Positions 1 to 7,935 of a DNA stretch of 62,972 nt are shown piece by piece; the first letter of the stretch is position 1; the number at the start of each line of letters is the position of its first letter. The notes beneath the pieces were generated by a model. The model was not told where the DNA came from. It made no database searches and was given only the letters and a program-made list of their open reading frames with translations. Position numbers and translations under genes: made by a program. This DNA comes from Chloroflexota bacterium (GTDB lineage: Bacteria > Chloroflexota > Anaerolineae > Aggregatilineales > UBA2796), in contig JAJPHV010000149.1 in the NCBI GenBank assembly GCA_021325095.1, positions 1 to 62,972 of the forward strand, read 5' to 3'.

Positions 1-102
1 GAAATTGGCGTTCAGTCCGCCCGGTTCGGGCGGTCAGGCGTTAACGTGGCCCGTTGGGGCGAGCGTAGCCTGAGAAGCTCCCCGGTTTACCGGGGAGAGT
101 GA
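1..102 (+). CDS. C-terminal tail of a TnpB-like (IS200/IS605 OrfB) nuclease, partial at window edge
   Basis: An open frame enters from the window edge and stops with TGA at 100-102, leaving 33 residues rich in Arg, Gly and Ser. No folded domain is visible. It is read as the tail of a TnpB/OrfB frame because its last codons run through a perfect hairpin (78-97), followed by GTGATCAC. An ORF end overlapping the structured right end is the arrangement known for IS200/IS605 elements, where the 3' end of tnpB also encodes the guide RNA scaffold. The catalytic part lies outside the window, so the family call is inference. The alternative is an unrelated gene ending in a hairpin. Confidence 0.4.
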   Translation, partial: EIGVQSARFGRSGVNVARWGERSLRSSPVYRGE

Positions 103-107
103 TCACG
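1..107 (+). mobile_element. Possible right end of an IS200/IS605-type element
   Basis: Two perfect hairpins lie close together. The first has 7-bp arms CCGCCCG/CGGGCGG (17-33). The second has 8-bp arms CTCCCCGG/CCGGGGAG around a TTTA loop (78-97). Neither is followed by a T-run, so they are poor intrinsic terminators. Subterminal hairpins without terminal inverted repeats are typical of IS200/IS605 ends. If the call is right, the flank from about position 108 would be the sequence read by the TnpB guide RNA. The left end is not in the window. Confidence 0.35.
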
Positions 108-167
108 AAAGGCCATTCGGTCAGTATGCCTGAAGACTGCCGGGATGTCAGGAAGGAAGGAAACGTG

Positions 168-788
168 ATGGTGACGACTTATGAGGCGCTGGCGGATTAT
201 CGACGGCGCGTGGCAGCACTCTACGCGGACGTGCGGCACTCCACGTTGGAACTCGCCGAAACCTGCCGCCGTTTTCGCCAGGAGCGCGACGAACTGTTCC
301 GCACCCATCCCCAGTCAGCGCTTTCAGAGGAACAAAAGACAGCTTTCACGGGGCTGAACTACTACCCGTATGATCCCGTCTTCCGCTTCGTCCTGCCCGT
401 CGATACCAACGTAGAGCCATCGATCCAGGATATTCCGTTGCAGGATGATGGCGTGGTACATATCAAGCGCTTTGGGAAAATCCACTTTCGCGTTGGCGAT
501 GAGCCTGTGTCGCTTTCGGTGTACTGGATTCTTGGCTATGGCGGCGGCATCTTCCTGCCATTCCACGACCTGACCAGCGGGCACGAAACCTACGGCGGGG
601 GGCGCTACCTGCTGGACACCATCAAGCACGCCGACCTGGGCGAGCAAGACGGCAAGCTGGTCATCGATTTCAATTACGCCTATAACCCCTCCTGCGCCTA
701 CAACGCCCGGTGGCACTGCCCGCTCGCGCCGCGCGAGAACTGGTTGCCGGTGGCACTGCCCGTCGGCGAACAGCGCTACGACTGCTGA
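168..788 (+). CDS. DUF1684 family protein
   Basis: A 206-residue soluble protein of unknown biochemical function. The family signature is visible as an N-terminal helical part (DYRRRV, then RQERDELFRTHPQSAL) followed by GLNYYPYDPVFRFVLP. The C-terminal half has a glycine-rich GYGGGIFLPF segment, a GGRYL stretch and the FNYAYNPSCAYNARWHCPLAP motif, as in other DUF1684 proteins. The start at 168 is chosen because GGAAGGAAGG (151-160) lies 7 bases before this ATG; the frame is open upstream to a GTG at 99. It is a single gene just inside a putative IS right end, with a minus-strand hydrolase converging on it. No signal peptide or membrane segment is visible. Confidence 0.75.
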   Translation: MVTTYEALADYRRRVAALYADVRHSTLELAETCRRFRQERDELFRTHPQSALSEEQKTAFTGLNYYPYDPVFRFVLPVDTNVEPSIQDIPLQDDGVVHIKRFGKIHFRVGDEPVSLSVYWILGYGGGIFLPFHDLTSGHETYGGGRYLLDTIKHADLGEQDGKLVIDFNYAYNPSCAYNARWHCPLAPRENWLPVALPVGEQRYDC

Positions 789-836
789 CTGTCTCGACGT
801 TCCTGACTGTTTGGGGGCCAACAGGCGCAGCGATTC

Positions 837-1622
837 TTACGCTGTACTCAACTGTCCCAGGAAGTTCCGAATCGCCAGCGTCGTGGCCTGGGGCTGTTCG
901 AGCATTGGCATATGTCCCGCGTTCTCAATCGTGACCAGCGTGGAATTCGGCATAGCGGCGGCCATCGAGTCGGCTTCGGATAGCGGAATAAGCTGGTCAT
1001 TTTCGCCCACCATAATCAGGGCAGGCACGTTGATACTGGGCAGTATTGGGGTCGAATCGGGACGGGCTGCCATGCCCTTGAGCGTGCCGATAATCCCGTC
1101 AGGCTTCGTATTCAGGATGAGGTTGCGGGCCTGTTCGACTATCGGTTCGTCGGCGGGCACGCCCGGCGCAAAGACCAGCGGAATCATCAGATCGGCCACC
1201 GGTTTGCTGCCTTGCGCCGATACCTGCTCCACCAACTGGGCGCGCTGCCGCAACCGCTCCGGCGAATCGGCGGCAGCGTGCGAAGCGATCAGCCCGAGCG
1301 CCAGGAAGCGTTCCGGCGCAATGCGCCACGCAGCCAGCGTCGCGTAACCGCCCATGCTGTGCCCCATGATCGCCGCCTTTTCAATGCGCAGCGAGTCGAG
1401 CAGCGCGAACACGTCACGGGCCATTGTCTCCATCTCGTACACGCCCAGCGGAGCCGGACTCTGCCCGTGTCCGCGCAGATCGGGTGTGATCACGCGGTAA
1501 TGATCGCTGAGGCGCTGCTGTTGTTCGTGCCAGATAGCACTGCTGAATGGATAGCCGTGAAGCAGCACAAGGGGCATTCCCTGGCCCTGTTGCGTATAAT
1601 GCAGCGTTACCGTGTTTGCCAC
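837..1622 (-). CDS. Alpha/beta-fold hydrolase
   Basis: A 261-residue hydrolase of the alpha/beta fold. The oxyanion-hole HG is at 22-23 (VLLHGYPFSSAIW), the nucleophile elbow is GHSMGG with Ser89, the acid is probably Asp209 in VGENDQLIP, and the His is probably His237 in NAGHMPMLEQP. All triad residues are present, so an active esterase, lactonase or similar enzyme is expected, but the substrate cannot be told from sequence. It starts with GTG; AAGGAG lies 7 bases upstream. It is divergent from a second alpha/beta hydrolase at 1704, with about 80 bp between them that must hold both promoters. There is no signal peptide, so it is cytoplasmic. Confidence 0.85.
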   Translation of the reverse strand: MANTVTLHYTQQGQGMPLVLLHGYPFSSAIWHEQQQRLSDHYRVITPDLRGHGQSPAPLGVYEMETMARDVFALLDSLRIEKAAIMGHSMGGYATLAAWRIAPERFLALGLIASHAAADSPERLRQRAQLVEQVSAQGSKPVADLMIPLVFAPGVPADEPIVEQARNLILNTKPDGIIGTLKGMAARPDSTPILPSINVPALIMVGENDQLIPLSEADSMAAAMPNSTLVTIENAGHMPMLEQPQATTLAIRNFLGQLSTA

Positions 1623-1703
1623 ACGTATACTCCTTGAGGAGAATCCTGTACAATAGACGAATTGTAACAGAGATCATGGCGTGGTGCGCGAAAAGAACCT
1701 TTT

Positions 1704-2582
1704 ATGAAGCAGCAAACCCATCTTCTCAAGACAGGCGACGGCCTCGACCTGTTTACGCAGCACTGGCGGCCCGACAGCCACGCGAAGGGCACGATTGTCA
1801 TCGCGCATGGCTACGGCGAGCACAGTGGGCGCTACAGGCACGTTGCCGAGTATTTTGTCCAGCAGGGATACGCGGTCTATACGCTGGATCATCGTGGGCA
1901 CGGCCAGAGCCGGGGCGAGCTGCTGGGCTATTTCGAGCGCTTTGAGGCGGTGTGCGACGATCTGCGGCGTTACATCGAATGGGTGCGTATGGAGGACAAG
2001 GCGGCTCCTCTGTTTCTCCTGGGACACAGCATGGGTGGCCTGGTCTCGCTATATTATGCCGTAAACCATCAAGCCATGCTCAAGGGGCTGATCCTGTCGG
2101 GCGCGCTGCTGCCGATAAGCAGTACAGTCCCGCTGTCGAACCGGATCATAGTGCGCATCCTGAGCCAGATTAACCCCAGGTTGGGCGTCATGACCCTCGA
2201 CTCAAGCACCGTGTCCAGAGACCGGGCCGTGGTCGAGGCGTATAATTCCGATCCTGACGTGTATCATGGTAAGATACCGGCCCGCGTCGGCGCGGAATGG
2301 ATCGCGGCGGCGGACTACGTCAAAGCCAACCTATCCCGCATCACCGTGCCGACTTTGATCCTGCATGGCGCTGCCGACAGGTTGGTCAGTCCGATCAGTT
2401 CGCAGACCATTTACGACCACGTGGGCAGCGCCGACAGAACGCTCAAATTCTACGAAGGGCTGCATCACGAGATTTTCAACGAGCCGGAGAAAATGCGCGT
2501 TCTGGCTGACGTCTGGGTGTGGTTGGCCTCGCATCATGGCACGGCGGAACTGCGCAATGCAGCCATCGAGAAGCGCCGTTAG
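1704..2582 (+). CDS. Alpha/beta hydrolase of the monoacylglycerol lipase / Hydrolase_4 type
   Basis: A 292-residue member of the serine aminopeptidase S33/Hydrolase_4 group that includes monoacylglycerol lipases. The family signature HGYGEHSGRY is at 35-44, DHRGHGQS at 62-69, and the nucleophile Ser109 sits in GHSMGG. Asp225 (HGAADRLVSP) and His255 (YEGLHHEIFNE) complete the triad. The His context is characteristic of monoglyceride lipases, so hydrolysis of monoacylglycerols or lysophospholipids is the likely role. It has no signal peptide. A GNAT gene follows after 21 bp on the same strand and may be cotranscribed. Confidence 0.85.
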   Translation: MKQQTHLLKTGDGLDLFTQHWRPDSHAKGTIVIAHGYGEHSGRYRHVAEYFVQQGYAVYTLDHRGHGQSRGELLGYFERFEAVCDDLRRYIEWVRMEDKAAPLFLLGHSMGGLVSLYYAVNHQAMLKGLILSGALLPISSTVPLSNRIIVRILSQINPRLGVMTLDSSTVSRDRAVVEAYNSDPDVYHGKIPARVGAEWIAAADYVKANLSRITVPTLILHGAADRLVSPISSQTIYDHVGSADRTLKFYEGLHHEIFNEPEKMRVLADVWVWLASHHGTAELRNAAIEKRR

Positions 2583-2603
2583 CGGAACCACGATTCGGCG
2601 GCC

Positions 2604-3194
2604 ATGATCAATTTGCGCCCGCTCACGCCAGAAGATATTCCGAACCTGCCGCAGATTCGCCCCACCTATAAGTCCTCCAGCATCCTGGAAGTGGAAAGGA
2701 GCGGAACGGGCCTGGAAATTGGCTGGCGGCTGGTAGAACGTGACTTACCGCAGCCTTTTGACAAAGGGACACTCTACGACTTTGACGAGATTGCTCAGGC
2801 TGAGATCCGCGCCCGTCTGGAACGCCCCGACGACACCTACCAGCGTGTCGCGGAATCGAGCGGCTTGCTTGTTGGCTTCCTGGACATCGAGCTACAGTCC
2901 TGGAATGACACTGCCTTCCTCTGGAATTTGATGATTGACCTGGATTACCGAGGACAGGGATTGGGGCGACGGCTGTGGCATCGCGCGCTGGACTTTGCCC
3001 GCCAATCCGACGTGCGGGCCATTATGATCGAGACGCAGAATACCAACGTCCCCGCCTGCCGATTCTACGCACGGATGGGCTGTGAACTGGTCGGAATCAA
3101 CGAGGTCTATTACACCAACGACAGTTCGGCGACGGAAGTAGCGCTCTTCTGGGCATACCGCCTGCCGGGCTACCGTCCGTCGTCGCGCCGGTAG
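2604..3194 (+). CDS. GNAT N-acetyltransferase resembling streptothricin acetyltransferases (Sat family)
   Basis: A 196-residue GNAT protein. The acetyl-CoA pyrophosphate-binding motif A is DYRGQGLGRRL, with R116-G121. The C-terminal part, IETQNTNVPACRFYARMG then VYYTNDSSATEVALFWAYRL, follows the pattern I recall for streptothricin acetyltransferases (LETQDNN-ACKFY-CGF, then a VFWY-type ending). An antibiotic-inactivating or related amine-acetylating role is therefore possible; this is inference from motif resemblance. Its 3' end overlaps the 3' end of the convergent minus-strand gene by 25 bp. It lies 21 bp after a lipase-like hydrolase. Confidence 0.75.
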   Translation: MINLRPLTPEDIPNLPQIRPTYKSSSILEVERSGTGLEIGWRLVERDLPQPFDKGTLYDFDEIAQAEIRARLERPDDTYQRVAESSGLLVGFLDIELQSWNDTAFLWNLMIDLDYRGQGLGRRLWHRALDFARQSDVRAIMIETQNTNVPACRFYARMGCELVGINEVYYTNDSSATEVALFWAYRLPGYRPSSRR

Positions 3195-4321
3195 ATCGGG
3201 AGGCGCAGTGTGACCGTCGTGCCCACGTTAACCTCACTGTCGAGGGCTACGTTGCCGCCATGAACCAGCGCGATTTGTTTGACGAGCGGCAGGCCCATCC
3301 CCGCGCCCTGTTGTTCATATTTATCGCGTTCCGACTGCACCATGACGTTCCAGATGTTGGGCAAATCTTCGGCTTTAATGCCCCAGCCCTGGTCGCGCAC
3401 GACAATGATGGCCTCCTGTCCCTCGGCACTCAGCGACACATTGACGCTGCTGCCCTCCGCGCAGTAGGTCGCTGCATTGCGGAGAATTTCATAGAGCGCG
3501 TTTGCCAGCAACTGCGAAACGGTGAAAATCTCGACGGGCTGCGACAACTGATTGTCCAGGTGAAATTGAATATTCCGCGCATAGTGCTCGCGTGCAGAAA
3601 GCGTGATGACATCCTTGACCATCGCCTCGAGGTCGATGGGCGCACCTGCTTGCTCGAGTTGCAGTTTGGCATGGCCGCTGATCAACTCGGCATACAAGAC
3701 CATCTGCTCGGCAAGGCGGTTCAAGCGCTGTGTCCCATTGTGGATCAGGCCCATACTGAGCTTCATGTCGTCGGGCAGGGTCTGCTGTTCCAACCCTTCG
3801 GCCAGCAGTGAGAAGCCACCCGTCACGTAAGTTAGCGGCGTTCGCAGTTCGTGAGACAGCAGTTGCACCATCTTGCGGCGCGCATCGTCCAGTTCGCCTT
3901 CGGCGTGCTCGCGCATCTCTGCCGAGCGACGCAGTTTGTTTTTGACGGCGACGAGAAAATCGTCGGCATTGAAGGGTTTGGGCAGGTAATCGTCCGCGCC
4001 AAGCTGTTTGCCAAAGCGAATGTCGCGTGCCGAGCCGCGCGCCGTCAGGAAAATGAATGGGATGACCCGCAGCGAAGGGATGGCGTGCACCGCGTTGAAG
4101 AAGCCATATCCATCCATACGCGGCATCGCAATGTCGCTGACAATCAGATCAGGCTGGCACTGCCCGCTGGTCAGGAGTTCCATCGCATCCTGGCCGTCAC
4201 GCGCAGAGAACACATTGTAGCCTTCAAGCGAAAGCACAAGGGTCGCGTTCTCGCGCAAGTCCTCGTTGTCTTCCACCAACAGGATGGTCGCGCTGTTACT
4301 CGGTGTCTTGGCGGGATTCAT
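3170..4321 (-). CDS. Response regulator-histidine kinase fusion (REC-HisKA-HATPase)
   Basis: A 383-residue protein with an N-terminal receiver domain (about 11-130; phosphoacceptor Asp63 in VSDIAMPRMDG, Lys115 in YLPKPF). A linker helix and HisKA follow, with His157 in LLSHELRTPL, then an HATPase domain with an N-box (ILRNAATYC), G1 (VVRDQGWGI) and G2 (QQGAGMGLPLVKQ). There is no transmembrane segment and no DNA-binding output. The order REC then kinase suggests it receives phosphate from the upstream kinase and passes it on. Its ATG lies inside the end of the preceding PAS kinase gene (26-bp overlap), which implies translational coupling. Confidence 0.9.
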   Translation of the reverse strand: MNPAKTPSNSATILLVEDNEDLRENATLVLSLEGYNVFSARDGQDAMELLTSGQCQPDLIVSDIAMPRMDGYGFFNAVHAIPSLRVIPFIFLTARGSARDIRFGKQLGADDYLPKPFNADDFLVAVKNKLRRSAEMREHAEGELDDARRKMVQLLSHELRTPLTYVTGGFSLLAEGLEQQTLPDDMKLSMGLIHNGTQRLNRLAEQMVLYAELISGHAKLQLEQAGAPIDLEAMVKDVITLSAREHYARNIQFHLDNQLSQPVEIFTVSQLLANALYEILRNAATYCAEGSSVNVSLSAEGQEAIIVVRDQGWGIKAEDLPNIWNVMVQSERDKYEQQGAGMGLPLVKQIALVHGGNVALDSEVNVGTTVTLRLPIYRRDDGR

Positions 4322-7286
4322 GATGTCTTTGTCCCTGATCTAGTGAACTCGGTTCGTCGTCGATGGCGCGCAACCAGAACACGAAGGTACTGCCACTGCC
4401 GGGCTGGCTGCGCAGTGTGATTGCCCCTTCGTAATTTTCCAGAAGTTCATGAACCAGGCTCAGGCCCAGCCCTGTGCCCGGAATACTGGTCAGGGCCGCT
4501 TCCCCTCGATAGAACCGGGCGAAGATATGCGGTTGGTCGCTCTCGGGGATACCCCGGCCCGTGTCCTGAACAACACCGGCGACCCACTTCCCGGCAGCAA
4601 GTCCCGCAGGCACAATCAGACAGTCACGCGGCAGACTCGAAGCGACCACCTGTTGTGTTGCATCAAGCGTTACGTACCCGGCGAAGACACGCACCGTGCC
4701 CGGGCTGGGCGTGTATTTGATAGCGTTGCTGAGAAGATTCCGCCAGATGCGGGCAACGTCCGTAATATCGGCGGCCACCATGCACCGATCATCGCCCCAG
4801 ACAACCTGTACCGTCAGGCCAGCCTGCGAAGCCGTTGGCTGCAATTCCTCGACTACGTCAATGCCCACGCCAATGACGTTGACATGCTCAATCACCCGCT
4901 CGACGTTGCCCTCATCCAGCCGGGCCAGTCGCAGCACATCTTCGATCAGGTCGGCCAGGATGTCCGCCTGGTAGCTGATCCGTTTGACCATGTCCAGCCG
5001 TTCCTGGTCAGACAGGCGCTCGTAATAGATCTGGAGGGTGGCCGCCCTCAGCTTGATCGCGGACAGCGGTGTGCGCAGCTCGTGGGAGACAGTGGCAACA
5101 AACTGGCTTTTCAGCGAATCGAGTTCTTTCAATTTGGTCACGTCGGTCAGCAGGCCAAGCCAGAATGCCTCTCCTGTCCCATCCAGGACCCGCCGCGCAC
5201 GGTGATGCACCCAGTGTTCCTCCAAGGTCCGGGCATTGACCAGGCGGTACTGTGCATCGAAGTCCTTGCCCCGGGCAACGGTGGTGGCGGCCAGTTCGCG
5301 CACCCACTGTTTATCGTCGCTGCTCACGGAGGCCAGCAGCCCGTACTTGCTGCGTATCAACTCCGACGGTGTAAGGCCGCACAGGTCATCGGTTCCACTG
5401 CTGATGAACGTCAGGTCAGTCAGGGGCGATGCGGCAGTATAGACGATGCCGGGCACTTGCTCAATAAGGCTCTTATAGCGCATCTCGGTAGCGAACAGAG
5501 CCGACGTGCGTTCATCAACCAGTCGTTCCAGGTCGTCCAGCAGATGCACATTCTCGATACCGACCTCGAGTTGCCGGCCCACAATATCCATCAGCCGGAT
5601 GTCAGCGGCCAGGAAAATGCGCGGCCTGGTTTCGGCGAAGATGACCAGCCCGGCAATGTCGGCGTCGGAGACCAGCGGCACCTGCAGGGCCGTAAATTGG
5701 CCGGGCACAAGGTCGGCACTGTCCAGAATGCGCACGTACCCTGAAAGCTCGGTAGCCCTTCCGCGGAAGACTGCACTCAATGGCAGTGTCTCCGCAAATG
5801 GCAACGCCCCATTGTCCTCGACCCCTGAATACGCGGCGAGTCGCATCTGCTGGCTTTGCCCTTCGCGCAGATAGATGCACCCAACCGGTATTTCCAGGAC
5901 GCTCATTGCGCCTGGCAGCGCCCGGTTGAGCATATCCAGCAGATTGCCGCCGGAGGTGGTGGCCCGGGTTAACTCGCTGAGGGCGATCAGTTCTGCGGTA
6001 CGCTGGGCGGCCAGCGCCTGCTCCCGCTGTTGAGCGGAGATGTCATGGGCGACGAGCTGGTAAAGGTGATCGCCCAGGGGTGTCCCCCACACCTCGACGT
6101 GGACGATACTGCCATCATCACGGCAAATGTGCATCTCACGGTTGCGGAAGCCGCTTTGCTCGTGCATGGCGTGCAGCGCATCGACGTATTGATCCATTTC
6201 TCCTGACACGGCCAGGCTGGAGATCGTCGAATTCAGCAGTTTGCCAAATTCTCGTCCCGTCATGGCCTCAGCAGCGGGGTTGGCATCGACGATGATTCCA
6301 TCCTGGTCGATGATAAAAATGGCATCAAGTGCCGTCGTGAAGATCGTGCGGTAGCGCACTTCGGAATTGATCAGGGCATCCGTCAGATCATAGGTGTTTG
6401 TCAGGTCGGAAATTGCCCCGATCATGGCCTGTGGCGTGGTATCTTCGACGTGAATGGCGCGATCCAGGACATGCACATACGTGCCGTCCATCCGTCGAAC
6501 ACGGTACTCAGACTCAAAGATCGACCCGTTCTGCACAGCAGCATCCCAGGCGGCCTTCGTCATCGCCCGATCATCGGGGTGGATCGCCGCCCACCAGGCT
6601 GCGTCTGTACGTGGAAAGCCGCCGGGCGGGTAGCCCAGCAGCGCATCAATGTCGCCCGACCACTTGATGTGGGTCTGGTCGGGTGACCAGTGGTAAATAG
6701 CATTGCTGGTCAGGCTGGCGATGACCCGGTAGCGTTCCTCGGAGCGCCGCAGTCTTTCCTGTTGCTGCGCGCTGTGGATGGCCGTCGCAGCATAGCGGGC
6801 AAAGGCCAGCACGGTGTAACGCGCCTCATCCGTCAGCGGATCGGTATCAAAGAAATCGACAAACAGCAGGCCAACGACTTCCTCTTGTAAAGTCAGAGGC
6901 ACGCCGACGAAAGCCAGCGCACCATTTTCTGGGTAGACTTCGGGCCGCCACACCGGGGAAGCGTGCGTATCGGGAATGTAGAGCACCGTGCTCGTAGCCA
7001 GAATGGTCTGCACGGTGGGCAGATCGCGGATCGAGCACGTCCAGCCGATACGAGAAGCCCCGGCATTGCCCAGGCCGTTGGCCGAGGCCCGGATGGTGAT
7101 CGTTTGCCGGTCCGGATCGAGCAGGGCAATACTCACCGAATCGCAAGGTGGAATCAGGCGGATCAACGCATTGACGATTCGCTTGAGCACATCGTCCAGC
7201 GGCAGGCCGGTACTGATTGCTTCGCCGATTTCCGCCAGGATACTCAGCGTGGTGCTGATTTGCGAAGAAGCCATGTCGTGGTTCAC
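4296..7286 (-). CDS. Multi-sensor histidine kinase with GAF and PAS domains
   Basis: A cytoplasmic sensor kinase of about 996 residues. Approximate order: GAF 5-165, PAS 180-300, PAS 310-430 (RTIFTTALDAIFIIDQDG), GAF 440-590, PAS 605-730 (FATEMRYKSLIEQVPGIVY), HisKA with His735 in ATVSHELRTPL, and HATPase with DTGRGIPESDQPHIFARF and GTGLGLSLV boxes. No membrane segment is visible, so the stimulus is intracellular (ligand, redox or light; cofactor unknown). GTG at 7286 is chosen as start because GAGGAAA lies about 7 bases upstream; an ATG twelve bases further in is the alternative. It is the middle gene of a REC/kinase/REC-kinase operon. Confidence 0.88.
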   Translation of the reverse strand: MNHDMASSQISTTLSILAEIGEAISTGLPLDDVLKRIVNALIRLIPPCDSVSIALLDPDRQTITIRASANGLGNAGASRIGWTCSIRDLPTVQTILATSTVLYIPDTHASPVWRPEVYPENGALAFVGVPLTLQEEVVGLLFVDFFDTDPLTDEARYTVLAFARYAATAIHSAQQQERLRRSEERYRVIASLTSNAIYHWSPDQTHIKWSGDIDALLGYPPGGFPRTDAAWWAAIHPDDRAMTKAAWDAAVQNGSIFESEYRVRRMDGTYVHVLDRAIHVEDTTPQAMIGAISDLTNTYDLTDALINSEVRYRTIFTTALDAIFIIDQDGIIVDANPAAEAMTGREFGKLLNSTISSLAVSGEMDQYVDALHAMHEQSGFRNREMHICRDDGSIVHVEVWGTPLGDHLYQLVAHDISAQQREQALAAQRTAELIALSELTRATTSGGNLLDMLNRALPGAMSVLEIPVGCIYLREGQSQQMRLAAYSGVEDNGALPFAETLPLSAVFRGRATELSGYVRILDSADLVPGQFTALQVPLVSDADIAGLVIFAETRPRIFLAADIRLMDIVGRQLEVGIENVHLLDDLERLVDERTSALFATEMRYKSLIEQVPGIVYTAASPLTDLTFISSGTDDLCGLTPSELIRSKYGLLASVSSDDKQWVRELAATTVARGKDFDAQYRLVNARTLEEHWVHHRARRVLDGTGEAFWLGLLTDVTKLKELDSLKSQFVATVSHELRTPLSAIKLRAATLQIYYERLSDQERLDMVKRISYQADILADLIEDVLRLARLDEGNVERVIEHVNVIGVGIDVVEELQPTASQAGLTVQVVWGDDRCMVAADITDVARIWRNLLSNAIKYTPSPGTVRVFAGYVTLDATQQVVASSLPRDCLIVPAGLAAGKWVAGVVQDTGRGIPESDQPHIFARFYRGEAALTSIPGTGLGLSLVHELLENYEGAITLRSQPGSGSTFVFWLRAIDDEPSSLDQGQRHHESRQDTE

Positions 7287-7296
7287 GCCCGTTTCC

Positions 7297-7662
7297 TCAG
7301 GCCAGATGCCGGCGTATGGTAGCCAGCAGATCGACGATGGCAAAAGGCTTGGTGACATAATCGTCCGCGCCCATTTGCAGGCCGCGGTGGATATCTTCGG
7401 GTGTTGTCATCGCGCTCAGGAAAATGAACGGAATGGTTGCCCAGGTCGCGTTTGCTTTGACTTCCCGGAAGAGATCATACCCATTTGCGCCGGGCATCAC
7501 CACGTCTGCCACAATCAGGTGCGGCAATTCGCGTTGTATGGCCTCGATAGCAGGACGCACCCCTGGCACCGCTTGTACCCTGTAACCTTCCATCTCCAGG
7601 ATCAGTTTCAAATTGTCTGACAGATCGAGATTATCATCGACCAGCAGGATATAGGATGACAT
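7297..7662 (-). CDS. Single-domain response regulator (CheY-like receiver)
   Basis: A 121-residue stand-alone receiver domain. The acidic pocket is LVDDN (8-12), the phosphoacceptor is Asp53 in VADVVMPGANGYDLF, and Lys105 is in YVTKPF. It ends right after the last helix, so there is no output domain and it must act through protein contacts or phosphotransfer. The ATG at 7662 gives a normal receiver N-terminus (MSSYILLVDD); an upstream in-frame ATG would add 19 unlikely residues. It is the first gene of the minus-strand cassette and ends 10 bp before the GTG of the large PAS/GAF kinase. Confidence 0.88.
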   Translation of the reverse strand: MSSYILLVDDNLDLSDNLKLILEMEGYRVQAVPGVRPAIEAIQRELPHLIVADVVMPGANGYDLFREVKANATWATIPFIFLSAMTTPEDIHRGLQMGADDYVTKPFAIVDLLATIRRHLA

Positions 7663-7723
7663 AACGAAACCTATCGCGCGTATCAAGGCGTAGTCGGGTG
7701 CAGAGCGCTCGATAAACAAGACT

Positions 7724-7729
7724 ATTATA
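7724..7729 (-). promoter_or_regulatory. Putative -10 element of the phosphorelay operon
   Basis: On the minus strand the sequence reads TATAAT about 60 bases before the ATG of the receiver gene. No good TTGACA-like -35 stands at 16-18 bp, so only the -10 is claimed. Confidence 0.35.
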
Positions 7730-7844
7730 TAACGTTTCTCCCGGTACCTGACCCGACGACATCAACTTCTTAACACTTTCGGCGCCCAACCCCGCATCGG
7801 CTCACAGTTCGGCACGCCAAACGCTTCGTGTTCTTTAGATTCGT

Positions 7845-7873
7845 TTGGTGTCTGACCCTGACAACGGTATCAT
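7845..7873 (+). promoter_or_regulatory. Putative sigma70-type promoter of the SUMF1-domain gene
   Basis: TTGGTG (7845-7850) and TATCAT (7868-7873) are separated by 17 bp and lie about 60 bases before the ATG at 7936. GGAGGAGA lies about 8 bases before that ATG. Confidence 0.4.
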
Positions 7874-7935
7874 AGTCTCGGCCCGGCCTGTCCCACGCAT
7901 AGACCGGATCAATTGACTCGGAGGAGACACTATTT

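Noticed and set aside
17..33. The CCGCCCG hairpin as a transcription terminator
   Set aside because: No T-run follows on either strand; it fits better as structure near an IS end.
3170..7662. A transcription factor output for the phosphorelay
   Set aside because: No helix-turn-helix or other DNA-binding pattern is found in any of the three proteins.
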